Translations under genes and position numbers: made by a program
The notes under the pieces: model-generated
What the model was told of the DNA's origin: nothing
What the model saw: only the letters and a program-made list of their open reading frames with translations
The model's database searches: none
Part shown: positions 16,788-24,041 of the stretch, piece by piece
Layout of the letters: each line of letters starts with the position of its first letter
How positions within the stretch are numbered: position 1 is the stretch's first letter
Assembly (NCBI RefSeq): GCF_000703165.1
Contig: NZ_JNLQ01000002.1
Location: forward strand, 496,001 to 560,000
Direction: 5' to 3'
Length of the DNA: 64,000 nucleotides
Source: Butyrivibrio sp. AE3004
GTDB taxonomy: Bacteria; Bacillota; Clostridia; Lachnospirales; Lachnospiraceae

Positions 16788-17843
16788 ATGGACAAATCAT
16801 GGTCAGAAAACAATAAAGAAATACAGAAATTGCTGACGAAGGAAGCAACCTTTAAAGATGCTATTCAGAAGCTTTTGGCTTTCCGTGAGGAAATGTTTGA
16901 GCAGATCACACAGATTGTGAGTGGATACCCGGATGAGGCCTTTGCCAAAATGCCTTTTGCGGGTGCAGATGGATATCACAGTAAAACCCTTGCCTATTCT
17001 ATCTGGCATATTTTCAGGATTGAAGATATAGTTGCCCATGAGATGATAGCAGGGGATAGTCAAATCCTTTTTACACATGACTTTCATAATCGCATTGGCG
17101 CACCTATTATTACTACGGGTAATGAACTTCAGGGAAACGAGATTGCAGAGTTTTCAGAAAAACTGAATATTAAAGAACTATATCTGTATGTAAAAGCTGT
17201 AAAGGAGTCTACGGATCAGATTCTTGGAGATCTGACATACAAGGATTCAAAGCAAAAATTCGGCGGCGATGTAAAGGAAAAACTTATCCGCAGTAAATGT
17301 GTCAGTGAGAATGAGAATGCCTTTTGGCTGATTGATTACTGGTGCGGAAAGGATATAAAAGGACTGATTCAGATGCCATTTAGCCGTCACTGGATCATGC
17401 ATATCGAAGCCATGCGCCGCATCAAGAATAAACTCTGCAAGATAGCACGAAAGGGTGTTGATCCTGTTGCTTATTGTGGCTTTTCCTGTAATCACTGTTT
17501 CCTTTCAGAGTGGTGCGGATTCTGCAGAACGAAGTACAATGTCTGCTCTTTTGCTACCTGTGCGGAGGACAGAATATGTCCGAATGTGAAGTGCTGTAAG
17601 GAAAAAGATTTGGATGGATGTTATGAGTGTGATGAGCTCGAAAATTGCAATAAAGGATTCTATATTCCATCAAATGACGGAGCAAATGCAGCAAAGGCTC
17701 AGGCATTATATATAAGGAAATACGGAAAGAAAGAGTTCTTAAAGGTTCATGACAGACTACATGAGAAGTATGACTTCCAAAAGACACAGGAAGTTTTGGG
17801 ACAGGATTATAAGGAAGGACTGAGAATTCTGGAGGAAACTTGA
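16788..17843 (+). CDS. DinB-like / DUF3795 cysteine-rich protein
   Basis: 351 residues in two parts. The first 215 resemble the four-helix DinB/YfiT metal-binding fold, with histidines in YSIWHIFRIEDIVAHEM and FSRHWIMHIEAM. From residue 225 on is a DUF3795 domain, with many paired cysteines (YCGFSCNHCFLSEWCGFC, CPNVKCCKEKDLDGCYEC) that suggest bound metal. DUF3795 proteins are widespread in Clostridia and have no assigned reaction. The promoter of a small RNA overlaps its stop codon. It is flanked by decayed genes but itself appears intact. Confidence 0.75.
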   Translation: MDKSWSENNKEIQKLLTKEATFKDAIQKLLAFREEMFEQITQIVSGYPDEAFAKMPFAGADGYHSKTLAYSIWHIFRIEDIVAHEMIAGDSQILFTHDFHNRIGAPIITTGNELQGNEIAEFSEKLNIKELYLYVKAVKESTDQILGDLTYKDSKQKFGGDVKEKLIRSKCVSENENAFWLIDYWCGKDIKGLIQMPFSRHWIMHIEAMRRIKNKLCKIARKGVDPVAYCGFSCNHCFLSEWCGFCRTKYNVCSFATCAEDRICPNVKCCKEKDLDGCYECDELENCNKGFYIPSNDGANAAKAQALYIRKYGKKEFLKVHDRLHEKYDFQKTQEVLGQDYKEGLRILEET

Positions 17844-17935
17844 AAAAGCCTATAAATATGCTATTATATCAATAACAGAGTTGCCAGGTGCGAATATCAC
17901 TTGGGACCTAGCCAAGCGTGGAGCTTGGCTATTCT
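17840..17935 (+). ncRNA. Orphan copy of the abiF-type RNA
   Basis: TTGAAA (17840-17845), 16 bp, TATTAT (17862-17867) is a good promoter. The RNA should start at AACAG (17874), like the copy before abiF. The stem CCAGGTG/CACTTGG is kept. In the terminator stem a G-T pair of copy 1 is an A-T pair here (AGCCAAGC/GCTTGGCT), a compensating change. No AbiF gene follows; the T-tract is poor (ATTCT). Confidence 0.7.
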
Positions 17936-17989
17936 ATCATATATAGGTGATGCACAGCCTTATAAATGAGCGATTTATGTAGTGGATGC

Positions 17990-18047
17990 GCTATGGAATC
18001 TTGAGATGCCCATAGCCCGGAGAGTTCATGCGTGAACTCTCTTTTTT
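17990..18047 (+). ncRNA. Two-hairpin RNA or attenuator before a toxin-antitoxin remnant
   Basis: GCTATGG/CCATAGC (17990-18016) is followed by GAGAGTTCA-TGCG-TGAACTCTC (18020-18041) and six T, a strong terminator. It stands directly upstream of the small ORF at 18080, the same RNA-terminator-gene layout as for AbiF and DUF3800. No known family is claimed. Confidence 0.5.
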
Positions 18048-18079
18048 AGAATTATTGTATTGATTTACAAGGTACGTAT

Positions 18080-18259
18080 ATGTGTGATGTAAAAAAATAT
18101 AGTGATATCTATAAAGAAATAGCTAAATTAAATCCTAAGGATACTTTACAGCTTGTTCTTGAGAGTGAGACTGAAGAAGAAAAAGATTTCTATGAGATGG
18201 TAGGAGATTTTTTGCTACAAAGAAGGCAAAAAGAAGTTGTTGAAAGGAATCTTTTTTGA
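18080..18259 (+). CDS. Small acidic/helical protein, candidate antitoxin of the zeta-like toxin
   Basis: 59 residues (starting MCDVKKYSDIYKEIAKLNPK), rich in Glu and Lys and predicted helical. Its stop is 4 bp before the ATG of the zeta-like gene, the usual antitoxin-first order. Epsilon-type antitoxins are short three-helix proteins, but I see no specific sequence match. AAGGTACGTAT before the ATG is only a weak ribosome site. The function is inferred from position. Confidence 0.5.
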   Translation: MCDVKKYSDIYKEIAKLNPKDTLQLVLESETEEEKDFYEMVGDFLLQRRQKEVVERNLF

Positions 18260-18263
18260 GTAG

Positions 18264-18544
18264 ATGAAAAAGTTTACTATAGTTGCGGGAGTTAATGGCG
18301 CAGGTAAATCTACGTTATATCAGCTTGATCCGGATCTTAAATGTGAAAACAGAGTAAATGCGGAGTTACTGTTCAGACAGCTCTGCGCACTTGCTGCGCT
18401 GAGCGTGAGAATGTTCTACGTCTTGAATATAGGATTTGCCCCTTTGCCGAAGGCAACTGGAATGGGCAAATCCAGTTGCTGTGAGCACCGTAAGGTGTGA
18501 ACAGTAACAATGCGGATGAGATAGAGTTTTGTCATAAGATATAA
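18264..18544 (+). pseudogene. Zeta-type toxin / P-loop kinase, broken by a MITE
   Basis: The first residues MKKFTIVAGVNGAGKSTLYQ form a P-loop (GVNGAGKST), followed by DPDLKCENRVNA, which matches the start of zeta-toxin-like kinases (they phosphorylate UDP-sugars or other nucleotides). At codon 34 a 144-bp element with 8-bp target duplication interrupts it. Removing the element restores ENRVNADEIEFCHKI before a stop at 18544, so the gene was already truncated to its N-terminal 40 or so residues. Not functional. Confidence 0.7.
18365..18508. mobile_element. 144-bp MITE with 11-bp inverted repeats and 8-bp target duplication
   Basis: The element begins GTTACTGTTCA and ends TGAACAGTAAC, a perfect 11-bp terminal inverted repeat. 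It is flanked on both sides by AATGCGGA (18357-18364 and 18509-18516). It contains internal hairpins and no ORF. Excising it with one duplication restores the zeta reading frame locally. Eight-bp duplications occur with, for example, ISL3- or IS256-type transposases; no partner transposase is present in the window. Confidence 0.85.
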
Positions 18545-18639
18545 TTGAAACAAAGCCCAATATATGTTATTATAATATTGATCTGAGCGAAAGCTCTTTG
18601 GATCACCGTAGGCGGGAAGAATTTCCCGTCTTTTTTTTT
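18545..18639 (+). ncRNA. Structured RNA with promoter upstream of the DUF3800 gene
   Basis: TTGAAA (18545), 17 bp, TATTAT (18568) predicts a start near 18580. The RNA has outer GATC/GATC pairing around a GAGC-GAAA-GCTC hairpin with a GNRA loop. A linker ACCGTA and a GGCGGGAA/TTTCCCGTC terminator with nine T (18631-18639) follow. Structured RNAs named DUF3800 motifs are known upstream of DUF3800 genes; the class here is not determined. Confidence 0.7.
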
Positions 18640-18650
18640 GGAGTAACAGT

Positions 18651-19325
18651 ATGAAGGAATTAAGTGTATTTATCGATGAATCTGGAGATTTTGGGGAAAC
18701 GAGAGATACTAGAGATTATTATCTTGTCACTTTTGTTTTTCATGACCAAGATGAAGATATTTCAGAGAATACAAGAAAATTAGAGAATAGTGTAAAAGAA
18801 TCCGGTTTGGATATTGAATATATTCATACAGGACCTGTCATGCGAAAAGAGGGAATATTTGAAAATTACTCATTGGACGAGAGAAGACAATTGCTCTATA
18901 AGATGTTCAATTTCGTGATGAAATGCCCAATAGTTTTTTGCACAATAGCCATAAAGAGAAAGGAAGCAAGCGATAGGGTTCAATTATCAGGAAAGCTTGG
19001 TAAGGCAATCAATCAGATGCTTTCTGAACATATGGATTTTTTGAAAGTTTTTGACAAGGTTATTGTATATTATGATAATGGCCAGCGAGAGTTGGGATCA
19101 ATTCTAAATGCTATATTTTCTATTCAATTATCGAATGTTGAGTTTAGAAAGGCAGAGCCACAAAAGTATCGTTTATTGCAGGCAGCAGATTTCTTGTGCG
19201 CTATAGACCTTTTAAAAATCAAAAGAGATGAGAATAGATTAAGCAAAGGTGAAAAACAATTCTTTTATAAACCTAATGAGTTAAAGAAGACATTTGTTAA
19301 AGGTATTAGTAAAAAGAGAATGTAA
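18651..19325 (+). CDS. DUF3800 protein (RNase H-like fold)
   Basis: 224 residues. It begins with the family hallmark SVFIDESGDFG, followed by YYLVTFVFHDQDE. Later blocks are KVIVYYDNGQRELGSILNAIF and the C-terminal KYRLLQAADFLCAIDLLKIK, where acidic residues complete an RNase H/retroviral-integrase-like active site in this family. DUF3800 genes occur on islands and phages and in toxin-antitoxin or defence contexts. It sits 11 bp downstream of an RNA terminator with GGAG in between. Last gene of block 4. Confidence 0.85.
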   Translation: MKELSVFIDESGDFGETRDTRDYYLVTFVFHDQDEDISENTRKLENSVKESGLDIEYIHTGPVMRKEGIFENYSLDERRQLLYKMFNFVMKCPIVFCTIAIKRKEASDRVQLSGKLGKAINQMLSEHMDFLKVFDKVIVYYDNGQRELGSILNAIFSIQLSNVEFRKAEPQKYRLLQAADFLCAIDLLKIKRDENRLSKGEKQFFYKPNELKKTFVKGISKKRM

Positions 19326-19326
19326 T

Positions 19327-19508
19327 GTTGCCACCAACCGCACACAGTAGCCCTGAGCTTTCTTGCGCACATAGCAGGTAAACAGCAACTTATCCTGTAA
19401 ATGCCGCAAATACAGCACTTAAGGCAGTAAAAAAATTCTCAAAGAGATGAGAATATCTGCTATGGCAGATTTCAAAAGACTCGGTACATTTGTACCGTGT
19501 CTTTTTTT
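19327..19508 (+). repeat. Array border D: structured element, core, terminator
   Basis: The outer stem GTTGC/GCAAC runs 19327 to 19389. The second hairpin is weak in this copy (TGC/GCA, loop GCAAATAC). The core is at 19436-19448, 46 nt after the stem. The downstream arm (GAGAATATCTGC...GCAGATTTC) and terminator AGACTCGGTAC/GTACCGTGTCT match border C, and homology continues past the terminator (a GTGGACC plus G-rich tract). Confidence 0.85.
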
Positions 19509-19775
19509 GTGCTGAGAGTGGACCAGGGGGGACGGGGTTCCTAGCTCATTTTGGAATGACAGCCAATCTCTTTGGACAGGAAGAATTCCTGGGTTAGAGA
19601 AATATCTTAAAAAGTAGACGCAATACAATACAAAGATTTTCTAAAAAAAGTCGAAAATCTTCTTGCGAAGTAGACTTTAGCAGTCTAAATCTAATACAAT
19701 GGAAATAGAGTATCTATGCAACTAAGCGCAATATTTTGTCATGTTTTTTCATCATAGCTAATCAGGAGGTTACAC
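19509..19775 (+). other. Non-coding start of block 5
   Basis: A G-rich tract (GGACCAGGGGGGACGGGG, 19516-19533) is shared with the start of block 4. An AAGATTTT/AAAATCTT stem-loop is at about 19634-19662 and AGACTTTAGCAGTCT is near 19673. No gene is visible. The Shine-Dalgarno CAGGAGG (19763-19769) belongs to the next gene. Confidence 0.5.
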
Positions 19776-20594
19776 ATGGATAAAAAAACAAGAAATCATT
19801 CGATATGCGAAAAGATACCCTATATCGCCATTATACTCAGCATACTATTTCCGTCGCTTTTAGCTGGAATAGGAGGTTCTATAGGTAATGCAATTTCAGA
19901 AAATGCAGGGAACATAGGTGTATGCGTTTTTGCAATAATATCGATGCTGATTTTTTGGTACTGGTTCTCGCCGGAATTTAAAGGATTTGTAAAGCCTGAA
20001 GCTTCAGCCAGGGACATAGGTTTAGTAATGATCCCCTTGGCGATTCTCTTAGTCTTTACGCTGATCGAGCCATTATTTTTTTATCATTCGTTTTATTTTA
20101 GTCCTTCTCTTAAGGCGGCTATTATGGGAATTACAGCCGGATTTGGGGAAGAGACTATGTTCAGAATATTATCACTAGCCATAGTCATGAGATATGTCCG
20201 GAAAGAGAGGAGATTTGTCACAATAATTATACTGGCCGTAATATTCGGCATTTCTCATGCAGGAAATCTGGCTCAGGGTGCAGATTTAGTCATGACCGCG
20301 GCGCAGATACTCCACTCAACATTTCAGGCTTTTTTGCTTACCGCTTTATATTTAGGAACAGGCAGCGTGATATTCCCGATATTTGCGCACGGGTTATATG
20401 ATTTTATCTGTTTTACAACGGACCCGTTAGTTTCCGGAGATGGCATACTTACACAGCAATATAGTACTGGACGGCTGTTGTATGAGTTCATTGTAGCTGT
20501 GACCATAGGAATTATTGCACTCTATTTGATCAGTAAAAACAAATTTGCTAAAGCCAATGAAATATGGGAAAAGAAGTGGATTTCTGAAAGGTGA
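19776..20594 (+). CDS. CPBP-family intramembrane glutamic protease
   Basis: 272 residues with about eight hydrophobic helices. The CPBP (Abi/CAAX protease) motifs are present: GFGEETMFRILSL (EExxxR), FGISHAGNLAQG and FAHGLYDFICF, providing the catalytic Glu and His residues within the membrane. Bacterial members include bacteriocin self-immunity proteins and regulators. This is the first of three consecutive intramembrane protease genes. The next starts 10 bp after its stop. TCAGGAGG provides a strong ribosome site. Confidence 0.85.
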   Translation: MDKKTRNHSICEKIPYIAIILSILFPSLLAGIGGSIGNAISENAGNIGVCVFAIISMLIFWYWFSPEFKGFVKPEASARDIGLVMIPLAILLVFTLIEPLFFYHSFYFSPSLKAAIMGITAGFGEETMFRILSLAIVMRYVRKERRFVTIIILAVIFGISHAGNLAQGADLVMTAAQILHSTFQAFLLTALYLGTGSVIFPIFAHGLYDFICFTTDPLVSGDGILTQQYSTGRLLYEFIVAVTIGIIALYLISKNKFAKANEIWEKKWISER

Positions 20595-20603
20595 GGGAAA
20601 AAT

Positions 20604-21413
20604 ATGGTATCTATTATCAGTTTTATTTTAGGTTTGATTATTCTTGGTATCCTTTATAAAAATTTGATTGCCTGGGAAGGAGACTACAGAATCTCAAGAG
20701 GACAGGCTTTGCTACCGGTATTACTTGGACTTTTATCTGTGCCGCTTTCATTTATCTTTTTCTTAATAATCGGTCTTGTTTTCAGGGCTGTAACCGGGTT
20801 TGTACCTACAGATGGACCTGCATTACTTGCCAGTTTCAACCATGCGCTTTTTTCAGCAGCATTGAATGAAGAACTCGCAAAACTTATCATTACACTTATT
20901 GTATTAGGCATTTATAGAAAAAAATGGAGAAATGTATACGAATATATGCTGATAGCAGGGGCTGTAGGATTAGGATTTACGCTTATAGAAGATTTTGTAT
21001 ATAGTAGCGGTCTCGCAGGACTTTTTATGAGGCTGCCCAATATTACAGTGCATATGATGCTCGGGCTTGCCATGGGAAGGCATCTTGGACTTGCCAGATA
21101 TAACAAAGTAACAGGCAGAGAGTCTGTAGTAAAAGAATACCTCCTTGCATATTTTGTCCCTGTATTTTGTCATACTGTTTTTGATTTTTTTGCAGCAAAC
21201 ATGCTCATACATGCCGGGGATAATGTAGAGACTATAACAGAGGAAATACAAAGAACAACATATATTGGTGCTGGTATGGTATTGATCATGGTAGTTCCGA
21301 TATTCTTTTTCCAGTTCTACATATTCAGACGACTTAAGAGAAATGCCGCAAACCTTGTAGCGCTTTCCTTCATTGCTGAAAACAGTACAGAGCAGGAGAA
21401 TACAAATGCTTAA
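20604..21413 (+). CDS. PrsW-family intramembrane metalloprotease
   Basis: 269 residues, highly hydrophobic. PrsW hallmarks are the LNEELAKLIITL motif (EExxK) near residue 93, GFTLIEDFVYSS, the histidine in TVHMMLGLAMGRH and the late FCHTVFDFFAAN. In Bacillus, PrsW performs site-1 cleavage of the anti-sigma factor RsiW; the substrate here is unknown. The downstream CPBP gene overlaps by 8 bp, so all three are one operon. A truncated PrsW-like gene also occurs at 40082, in block 6. Confidence 0.85.
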   Translation: MVSIISFILGLIILGILYKNLIAWEGDYRISRGQALLPVLLGLLSVPLSFIFFLIIGLVFRAVTGFVPTDGPALLASFNHALFSAALNEELAKLIITLIVLGIYRKKWRNVYEYMLIAGAVGLGFTLIEDFVYSSGLAGLFMRLPNITVHMMLGLAMGRHLGLARYNKVTGRESVVKEYLLAYFVPVFCHTVFDFFAANMLIHAGDNVETITEEIQRTTYIGAGMVLIMVVPIFFFQFYIFRRLKRNAANLVALSFIAENSTEQENTNA

Positions 21414-22242
21414 AAAGTATATTGAATTTATGAAAAAATCTCCGCTGATAACTGCTGCGCTCTGCATAGTATATGTAGTTGTGTGTTTCAAGACGGTACA
21501 TACAGATACAAATTTTCAGTTCTTTATAGTAAGAACCATGCTTTGCGGAGCAGTGTGCTTTTTCCTGTACCAGATATCCGGAGATAAGACCCTGACATCC
21601 TGTTATGTTTCCACAGGATATGTCATTTTGAATTCCATGGGATTTCTTGTGATGTCCCTTATCATGGGATCTGTATTACTCTTATCAAATATAGAAGAGC
21701 AGGTCCCTTTGAATGATAACCCGGTATTGGGGCTTATCATAGTATTTCTTATGTTTATTTCCGTGGGGCTTTTTGAGGAACTGGCTTTCAGGGCAGTTAT
21801 AAACGATGCGATTATCTATAAGTTCAGGGAAAAGAAATTTGTTTTTGTCCTTAGTGCAGTAGTATCTTCGTTAGTATTCGGTGCAGCACATATTGTGGGC
21901 GAATTTGATGCTGCCTCCGCTATTGCATGGGGACAGGCGGTAGCCAAAACGTTGGAATCAGGCGTCTTTGGACTGGCCCTTCTTATACTGTATTGGAAGA
22001 CCAGAAATATATGGGCTTGCGGCGTGGCTCATGGATTGTTTGATTTTTTTGCCGGTTATACAGAAGGACTGTTTGTTCCGATGAAAACCTCAGGTTCATC
22101 GTATATTAATACCGGTGAAGATGGACCCAAAATCCTTATTACATACTTTGTAATTGCTGCAATAAATGTAGTTCTGACATTTTTGGTATGGAAGAAGGTT
22201 GGAAAGACTATCGATTTCGAAAAGATCAGGCGTGAGTGGTAG
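21406..22242 (+). CDS. CPBP-family intramembrane glutamic protease (second copy)
   Basis: 278 residues, about eight membrane helices, with FEELAFRAVINDAI (EExxxR), FGAAHIVGEFDA and VAHGLFDFFAGY as the three CPBP motifs. A longer frame opens at 21373, but AGGAG at 21394 followed by ATG 21406 (MLKKYIEFMKK) is the better start and gives the 8-bp overlap with prsW. It is only distantly similar to the first CPBP protein, so the pair is not a recent duplication. It closes block 5. Confidence 0.85.
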   Translation: MLKKYIEFMKKSPLITAALCIVYVVVCFKTVHTDTNFQFFIVRTMLCGAVCFFLYQISGDKTLTSCYVSTGYVILNSMGFLVMSLIMGSVLLLSNIEEQVPLNDNPVLGLIIVFLMFISVGLFEELAFRAVINDAIIYKFREKKFVFVLSAVVSSLVFGAAHIVGEFDAASAIAWGQAVAKTLESGVFGLALLILYWKTRNIWACGVAHGLFDFFAGYTEGLFVPMKTSGSSYINTGEDGPKILITYFVIAAINVVLTFLVWKKVGKTIDFEKIRREW

Positions 22243-22318
22243 AGAATATCAGAATATAAATGAGTACGACAATTACGGTTTGTAAAGATGAAAGGTATTG
22301 GAAAAAAACAGATATAAA

Positions 22319-22521
22319 GTTGCCATCAGTTGTGCACAGTAGTCCTGAGCTTTCTACCGTACGCAGCAGGTAAACAGCAACTTGATTCGAAAATGCCTCA
22401 AATACGGCATTTTCGAATCATTAATCGTTCTCAAAGAGATAATCGTTTCACGGCGTATTACGTCTTTGGACAATCAAATACGATTTATTACACCTCAGGA
22501 CAACAGTCCTGGGGTGTTTTT
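22319..22521 (+). repeat. Array border E: structured element with 14-bp perfect second hairpin, core, rpsI-type arm
   Basis: The outer stem GTTGC/GCAAC spans 22319-22381. The second hairpin is perfect here: GATTCGAAAATGCC (22384-22397), loop TCAAATAC, GGCATTTTCGAATC (22406-22419). The core is at 22428-22440, 46 nt after the outer stem. The arm and the ACACC...GGTGT terminator match those of rpsI and border B. Confidence 0.87.
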
Positions 22522-22544
22522 GTTGTGTAGCATCTTTAATAAAA

Positions 22545-22807
22545 ACCCCTGCTATGCAGGGGGACAACAGCTGCTTCAGCTTACAGTAAAAAACCTCCCG
22601 TGCTAGAATTACTACGGTTCGCCAACCAAAGTAAAGCACAGGAGGTAGTCCAAAATGGACATGAATAGTTTATCACACACTAGATGGGAGTGTAAGTATC
22701 ACATAGTATTTGCACCTAAGTTCAGGAGAAAGGTTGCGTATGGTCAGATCAAGCAGGACATTGCAAATATTCTCAGTACATTATGCAAGAGGAAAGGTGT
22801 AGATTGA
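22545..22807 (+). mobile_element. IS200-type insertion sequence, left end and truncated tnpA
   Basis: A subterminal hairpin CCCCTGC-TAT-GCAGGGG (22548-22563) is followed by a leader in which CCTCCCGTGCT (22594-22604) can pair with AGCACAGGAGG (22635-22645), masking the Shine-Dalgarno, as known for IS200. The ATG at 22655 opens 50 residues of Y1 transposase TnpA (SHTRWECKYHIVFAPKFRRK), ending before the HUH motif. The reading frame stops exactly where a 372-bp inverted-repeat element begins. Confidence 0.8.
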
Positions 22808-23174
22808 ACTAAGTCGCTGCGCGACGGCCTGCCAAGACTGTGCTCTACATTTTAATTCTTTTCAAAGATGCATATCTATTGTATCCTATATTCGAGGTGA
22901 GTTGAAAAAATGCTTACTAAGGGATAGCGATTAACAGGTGTCTATCTAGCCATACTACCATTGACGAAAAGTATGAATTGAAAATTCAGTATATGGTTGA
23001 TGCTTATTATATCAGCTTTTCTTTTTATACTTTTCATACAGAATAAGCTGTAGACATTCACTATTAATCCGCAATCGCGTACCCTGTAATTATGTTTATT
23101 CTGCACAATTATAAGCAAGATCAAGTTATTGAAATTCCATAGGTAATGGCTTTTCTCACGCGACTTAGTTCAAT
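22803..23174. mobile_element. 372-bp non-coding element with 15-bp perfect inverted repeats (MITE-like)
   Basis: ATTGAACTAAGTCGC (22803-22817) and its exact complement (23160-23174) bound 372 bp without a credible gene. The left end truncates the IS200 tnpA. No rest of tnpA follows on the right and no clear target duplication is seen, so part of the IS was lost. The interior includes palindromic AAAAGTATGAATTG-type sequence. Confidence 0.6.
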
Positions 23175-23184
23175 TAGATAAAAA

Positions 23185-23257
23185 ACGGCGTGAAGCCCGA
23201 ACAAAACTGCAGGTTGCATATATATGTAATCTGTTTTTTTGTTCGGTCTTACACCGT
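23185..23257 (+). other. Long imperfect hairpin immediately upstream of a methyltransferase gene
   Basis: ACGGCGTGAAGCCCGAACAA (from 23185) pairs imperfectly with TTGTTCGGTCTTACACCGT (ending 23257) around a 30-nt loop; the stem includes a T7 run. It looks like a terminator or a structured RNA. It abuts the first possible codon of the next gene, leaving no space for a normal ribosome site. Confidence 0.5.
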
Positions 23258-23908
23258 TTGTTTACGAAAGAAGATAATTTGCTACTAGGTGTTGAGGAGA
23301 TTAAAGACACGTTTTGGGACAAGATTTCACCTTTATATGACATATTTGAAAATATTTATAACGGCAAGGTATATACCGGTACCGGGAAAAAGGTTGCAGA
23401 ACTTATAGATTCGTCGGATGAAGTATTGGAATGCGCATGTGGAACAGGTGCTATCAGTATATATATCGCGCAGAAGTGTAAAAAGTTGATTGCAACAGAC
23501 TTTGCAACCGGGATGCTTCGGAGAGCAGCAAAGAAATGCCGAAATTACCCGAATGCTGTGTTCAAGAAAGCTGATATTACAAATATCAAATGCAAAGATG
23601 CCCGCTTTGATAAAGTGGTTGCAGGTAACGTGATCCATTTGTTGCCTGACCCGGAGAAGGCACTTCATGAATTGGAAAGGGTAGTTAAGCCGGGAGGTGA
23701 GATCATCATTCCGACTTATATCAATATGTCAAAGGAAACGGGAACAGCAGCGGTTAAGTTCATTACTCTTCTCGGAGTAGATTTCAAAAGGCAGTTTGAT
23801 CTGGATTCATATAAGGCATTTTTTGAAGACAAGGGATATACCGGAGTAGAGTATCATGTGGTCGACGGGCGCATGCCATGCGCTATTGCTGTAATAACCA
23901 AAGCTTAG
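23258..23908 (+). CDS. UbiE-like class I SAM methyltransferase
   Basis: 216 residues. Motif I VLECACGTGAISIYIAQ, motif II KLIATDFATGMLRRAAK, motif IV FDKVVAGNVIHLLPDPEKAL and post-motif RVVKPGGEIIIPTYIN define a UbiE/ArsM-like small-molecule methyltransferase. The substrate is unknown. The only in-frame starts are TTG at 23258 or 23279, both without a convincing Shine-Dalgarno and directly after a hairpin, so the 5' end may be rearranged. The frame upstream is interrupted by the MITE-like element. Confidence 0.8.
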   Translation: MFTKEDNLLLGVEEIKDTFWDKISPLYDIFENIYNGKVYTGTGKKVAELIDSSDEVLECACGTGAISIYIAQKCKKLIATDFATGMLRRAAKKCRNYPNAVFKKADITNIKCKDARFDKVVAGNVIHLLPDPEKALHELERVVKPGGEIIIPTYINMSKETGTAAVKFITLLGVDFKRQFDLDSYKAFFEDKGYTGVEYHVVDGRMPCAIAVITKA

Positions 23909-24041
23909 CGTTTTATACCCTGACTATTCTTCGGAAGAAAGCAAACAAATTTGCGTAACAGGTAAATTCGACATTTATCATGAAGGAGGATATACTTACT
24001 GTATATTGAGAGATGCCGAAGTGGAAAGATGAATTAAGTGT

